From Pseudomonas sp. PSE14 (GTDB lineage Bacteria > Pseudomonadota > Gammaproteobacteria > Pseudomonadales > Pseudomonadaceae), in contig NZ_CP115669.1 of NCBI RefSeq assembly GCF_029203285.1, positions 5,828,001 through 5,892,000 on the forward strand: DNA of 64,000 nt, in the 5' to 3' direction. The notes beneath the pieces were generated by a model that was not told the origin of the DNA, made no database searches, and saw nothing but the letters and a program-made list of their open reading frames with translations. A program made the translations under genes and the position numbers. Each line of letters opens with the position of its first letter. Position 1 is the first letter of the stretch. Below are positions 61,196 through 64,000 of the stretch, one piece after another.

Positions 61196-62806
61196 CTACT
61201 TGGCGCAGGCGTGTTTCAGCTCGATCAGGGTCACGCCCGGATGGGCGAAGCCGGCGCGCAGGTCGCGCTCCAGTTCGTCCAGGCTCTGCGGCTGGCGCAT
61301 CTGGCAGCCGTAGGCGCGGCCGAGCAGGGCGAAGTCCGGGTTGCGCGGCAGGACGCCGATGGGCTCGATGTCCAGGCCGATCATGTCGTCGCGGATCTGC
61401 CCCAGCGCATCGTTGTTCCACAGCAGCACCACCAGCGGGCTGTCCAGCTCCTCGGTGGCGGTGGCCAGTTCCTGGGCGGTGTAGAGGAAGCCGCCGTCGC
61501 CCACCAGCACCAGGCCCGGACGCTCCGGTGCGCCGAACTTGGCGCCGATGCCGGCGGGCACGCCGTAGCCGAGGGTGCCGTAGCCGGTGGGATGCAGCCA
61601 GCCCCGCGGGGCCTTGCTCGGGTAGAGGTAGTTGCCGCTGTAGGCCAGCTGCGTCATGTCGCTGGCAATGAAGGCGTTGTCCGGCAGGGCCTTGGCGATG
61701 CGCTCCAGGATCGACTTGTGAATCAGTTGCAGCGGCGCGTGGCCGGCATCGATCTGCGCGCGCAGCTCGGCGATCCGCGACTGCGCCTTGGCGGCGTCAC
61801 GGGTGGCGCTGGGCAGCGCGGCGAGCAGCGCTTCGGCGGTGGCCTTGGAGTCGCCCAGCAGCGCCACGGCGCTCGGGTAGAAGTCGTTGAACTTGCGCGA
61901 GTCGACGTCGACGCGGATCACCTCGCCGGTGACCGGCAGGCGGTCGCGCCAGAAGTCGGTGTCGGCCATCTCGGTGCCGATGGCCAGGACCACGTCGGCC
62001 TCGGCGATCATGTCCCAACCGGCCTGGGTGCACAGGGTGGCGCCGGCGGACAGCGGCGCTTCCGGCGCCAGCAGGCCCTTGCCGGCGACGCTGGTGAACA
62101 GCGGCGCGGCCAGGCGCTCGCTCAGCGCGGCCAGGGCGTCGGCGGCGTGCAGCGCACCGCCGCCGGCGATGATCATCGGACGCTGGGCGGCCTTGAGTTT
62201 ATCCACAGCCTGCTGGAGCGCATCGGCGCTGGGCTGGCCACGGCCGGCGCGGCGTACGACTTCGTGGGTCCAGTCGCGGGCGATGGGCGCGGCGAGCACG
62301 TCCAGCGGCACGGAGATGTGCACCGGGCGCGGACGCTCGCTGTCGAACACGGCGTAGGCGCGGGCGATCAGTTCCGGCAGGTCTTCCGGGGTCAGCGCCA
62401 CGGCGGAGAACGCGGTGATCGGCGCGGTCATGGCGCGCTGGTCCTGGGTCTCGTGCAGGCAGCCCCAGCCCTTGCCCAGGCTGGCGGTGTGGTTGACGCT
62501 GGAGATCACCAGCATCGGGATGGAGTCGGCGTAGGCCTGGCCAATGGCGGTGGCGGCGTTGGTCACGCCGGGGCCGGTGATGATGAAGGCCACGCCCGGC
62601 TTGCCGCTGACGCGCGCGTAGCCGTCGGCCATGAAGCCGGCGCCCTGTTCGTGACGGGTCAGCACGTGGCGGATGCCGCTGCCGGGCAGGCCACGGTACA
62701 GCTCCAGGGTGTGCACACCGGGAATGCCGAACACGGTGTCGACGCCGTAGTTGGCCAGCAGGCGGACCAGGGCCTGGCCGCCGGTGAGGGTCTTGTCGTT
62801 TTGCAT
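61196..62806 (-). CDS. aruI: 2-ketoarginine decarboxylase AruI (thiamine diphosphate enzyme)
   Basis: A 536-residue ThDP enzyme of the acetolactate synthase-like family. In P. aeruginosa it decarboxylates 5-guanidino-2-oxopentanoate to 4-guanidinobutyraldehyde. The cofactor-activating Glu is in R-H-E-Q-G-A-G-F-M-A-D-G (E53); the ThDP/Mg motif is G-D-G-G-F-L-Y-T-A-Q-E-L ... L-W-N-N-D. The N-terminal D-K-T-L-T-G-G-Q-A-L-V-R-L-L matches AruI as I recall it. GGGAG lies 7 bases before the ATG. It is upstream of aruH on the same strand. Confidence 0.95.
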   Translation of the reverse strand: MQNDKTLTGGQALVRLLANYGVDTVFGIPGVHTLELYRGLPGSGIRHVLTRHEQGAGFMADGYARVSGKPGVAFIITGPGVTNAATAIGQAYADSIPMLVISSVNHTASLGKGWGCLHETQDQRAMTAPITAFSAVALTPEDLPELIARAYAVFDSERPRPVHISVPLDVLAAPIARDWTHEVVRRAGRGQPSADALQQAVDKLKAAQRPMIIAGGGALHAADALAALSERLAAPLFTSVAGKGLLAPEAPLSAGATLCTQAGWDMIAEADVVLAIGTEMADTDFWRDRLPVTGEVIRVDVDSRKFNDFYPSAVALLGDSKATAEALLAALPSATRDAAKAQSRIAELRAQIDAGHAPLQLIHKSILERIAKALPDNAFIASDMTQLAYSGNYLYPSKAPRGWLHPTGYGTLGYGVPAGIGAKFGAPERPGLVLVGDGGFLYTAQELATATEELDSPLVVLLWNNDALGQIRDDMIGLDIEPIGVLPRNPDFALLGRAYGCQMRQPQSLDELERDLRAGFAHPGVTLIELKHACAK

Positions 62807-62905
62807 GAACGATCTCCCGAATGGTTCTTCGGCGGATAACTGCGAGCGGTTATTCGCGCTACTCGTTGGGGCTCACGCCGAGTCTCCGGCGTGCGCCGCT
62901 TTTGC

Positions 62906-63020
62906 TCCCTCTCCCTTCAGGGAGAGGGCTGGGGAGAGGGGCTCTTGTCGGTGGCACCGAGTTCCGGGCCCACCACCCTCTCCCCCAGCCCCTCTCCCGC
63001 AAGCGGGAGAGGGGAGCGTT
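62906..63020. repeat. CCCTCTCCC-type repeat pair ahead of aruI
   Basis: Units at about 62906-62943 and 62979-63020 face each other, with a core (GGTGGCACCGAGTTCCGGG) between them. The pair lies in the 243-base gap between the acyl-CoA synthetase stop and aruI, so the aruI promoter must be within or downstream of it on the minus strand. Confidence 0.8.
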
Positions 63021-63049
63021 CGTGTTCTTCCTTCAGGTCCTGCTGCCGA

Positions 63050-64000
63050 TCACCCGGCGGTGCGGATCAGCGCATCCACCGCCACGGCGCCTTCGGCGTC
63101 CGCCAGCAGTGGGTTCACATCCAGTTCAAGCAGGTTGTCCACGTGCTCGCAGGCGTAGTCGGCCACCGCGCGGATGGCTTCCACCAGCGCCTCCAGGTTC
63201 ACCGCCGGGCGGCCGCGGAAGCCGGTGAGCAGCGGCGCGCTGCGCAGGCTCAGCAGGGCGTCGCGGATCGCCGCGTCGGTGGTCGGCAGCAGCAGACTGC
63301 GGCTGTCCTTGAGCAGCTCGACGAGGATCCCGCCGGCGCCCAGCACCAGCGCCAGGCCGAAGCCGTTCTCGCGCTTGATGCCGACGATCAGCTCGGCCAG
63401 CGGCGGGTTGGCCATGCTCTCCAGCAGCACCTGGTCGAAGGGCACGCCCGGCGCATGACGGGCGATGTTTTCGCGCATGTCGAACAGCGCGGCTTCCAGC
63501 GCCGCCTCGTTGCGCAGGTTGAGGGCCACGCCGCCGGCTTCGGTCTTGTGCGGCAACTGCGCGCTGACCACTTTCAGCGCCAGCGGGAAACCCACGTCGG
63601 CGGCCGCTTCGCGGGCCTGGGCCGGGGTGCTCAGCGCGGCGCGCGGCAGCGGCAGGCCGAAGGGCTTCAGCGCCTGCTTGGAATTCCATTCATCCAGCAG
63701 GCGGCCTTCGCCGTCGATGGCCTGTGGGCAGAGCGGCACCAGGGCTGCCTCACCACGGACCAGCAGTGTTTCGCGGCGCTGACGGTAATGGGCGATACGA
63801 CCCCAGGCGGCAAGACCGTCTTCCACACCTTGCAGTGCGGCGACGCCGTGGGCGTGCAGCAGTTCGCGGGCATGCTCGGGCAGCAACTCCGGCAATGCCG
63901 AGGCGATGAAGCCCACCTTGCCGTGGCGCTCCAGCGCGGCGCAGTACAGCTCCAGCAGCAGGTCGCACTGCGGGCGCTCGCCGGTCTCTTCACCGGGGTA
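63050..64000 (-). CDS. NDP-forming acyl-CoA synthetase (acetate-CoA ligase family), N-terminus cut by window edge
   Basis: 316 codons of the C-terminal part of an ADP-forming acyl-CoA synthetase/ acetyltransferase-like protein (Acs/PatZ family), open at the right edge. It shows the succinyl-CoA-synthetase-like subunit region and the ATP-grasp_5 domain: L-K-V-V-S-A-Q-L-P-H-K-T-E-A-G-G-V, V-L-L-E-S-M, E-L-I-V-G-I-K-R-E-N-G-F-G and L-E-L-D-V-N-P-L near the C-terminus. It would activate an organic acid with CoA. As it is transcribed toward aruI, it may be part of the same catabolic region, but the substrate is unknown. Confidence 0.9.
   Translation of the reverse strand, partial: YPGEETGERPQCDLLLELYCAALERHGKVGFIASALPELLPEHARELLHAHGVAALQGVEDGLAAWGRIAHYRQRRETLLVRGEAALVPLCPQAIDGEGRLLDEWNSKQALKPFGLPLPRAALSTPAQAREAAADVGFPLALKVVSAQLPHKTEAGGVALNLRNEAALEAALFDMRENIARHAPGVPFDQVLLESMANPPLAELIVGIKRENGFGLALVLGAGGILVELLKDSRSLLLPTTDAAIRDALLSLRSAPLLTGFRGRPAVNLEALVEAIRAVADYACEHVDNLLELDVNPLLADAEGAVAVDALIRTAG

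Noticed and set aside
60011-62839. A 942-codon plus-strand open frame
   Set aside because: It lies antisense to aruH and aruI, has no ribosome-binding site or family pattern, and is rich in Gly/His/Ala/Arg/Gln as expected for the complement of GC-rich codons.

Overview
The window is high-GC (about 65%) gammaproteobacterial chromosome that reads throughout as Pseudomonas, close to the P. aeruginosa / P. nitroreducens / P. citronellolis lineage. The grounds are the gene content and order, the dense packing with ATGA overlaps, and eight intergenic loci carrying the Pseudomonas-type REP unit (GTAGGAGCGAG..CTTGCTCGCGAAC). From memory of P. aeruginosa PAO1, much of the order corresponds to PA5435-PA5443, then PA5525-PA5511 in reverse, then the arginine transaminase genes aruH/aruI. 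This is recall, not a search. No tRNA, rRNA, CRISPR array, transposase, integrase or prophage gene was recognised.

Layout. (1) 1-2998: a truncated aldehyde dehydrogenase and a nitrilase-family protein that lacks the catalytic cysteine, divergent from a LysR regulator. (2) 3.3-6.9 kb: a DUF5924/DUF2914 membrane protein, a thioesterase, YjdM, a small lipoprotein and a dihaem cytochrome c. (3) 7.0-19.4 kb: core carbon metabolism with its regulators (two-subunit pyruvate carboxylase pycA/pycB with divergent pycR; an RpiR/HexR-type regulator divergent from a glucose-6-phosphate dehydrogenase), then a TrhP-type U32 protein, a DUF3142 protein and a large tetratricopeptide-like secreted protein. (4) 19.7-30.6 kb: a compact denitrification module, nirK-nirV-(Crp/Fnr regulator)-dnrN-dnr-dnrP on the plus strand, convergent with norQ-norE-norF, norCB and norD on the minus strand, and nirM (cytochrome c551) divergent from norQ. 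It can reduce nitrite to NO and NO to N2O; no nar or nos genes are present. Three ANR/DNR-type boxes punctuate it. (5) 30.6-39.7 kb: a membrane GGDEF-EAL protein with a degenerate GGDEF, uvrD, a Kef-type antiporter, a Tim44-like protein, a SMI1/KNR4 protein and a YgdI/YgdR lipoprotein. (6) 39.8-50.1 kb: a GntR-controlled aminotransferase / glutamine-synthetase-like / SDR cluster, a hotdog thioesterase, a YbaL-type antiporter, pdxY and small conserved genes. (7) 50.2-57.5 kb: a MifS/MifR (DctB/DctD-type) two-component pair, two tandem paralogous membrane proteins, a small secreted protein, a LysR regulator and a candidate structured small RNA. (8) 57.5-64 kb: a quinone reductase-type flavoprotein and an aruI-aruH-aldehyde dehydrogenase operon for the arginine transaminase pathway, preceded by a truncated NDP-forming acyl-CoA synthetase.

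How it fits together. The NO module is self-contained: NirK makes NO, NorCB removes it with NorD/Q/E/F as accessory and assembly factors, c551 supplies electrons, DnrN repairs iron-sulfur damage, and Dnr (perhaps with the second Fnr-type regulator) senses NO or low oxygen. It lies between two blocks that I recall as neighbours in PAO1, so it looks like a lineage-specific insertion or a replacement of the usual nir location. The aru genes encode three consecutive steps from arginine to 4-guanidinobutyrate. Long antisense ORFs are numerous because of the GC content and were treated as shadows.
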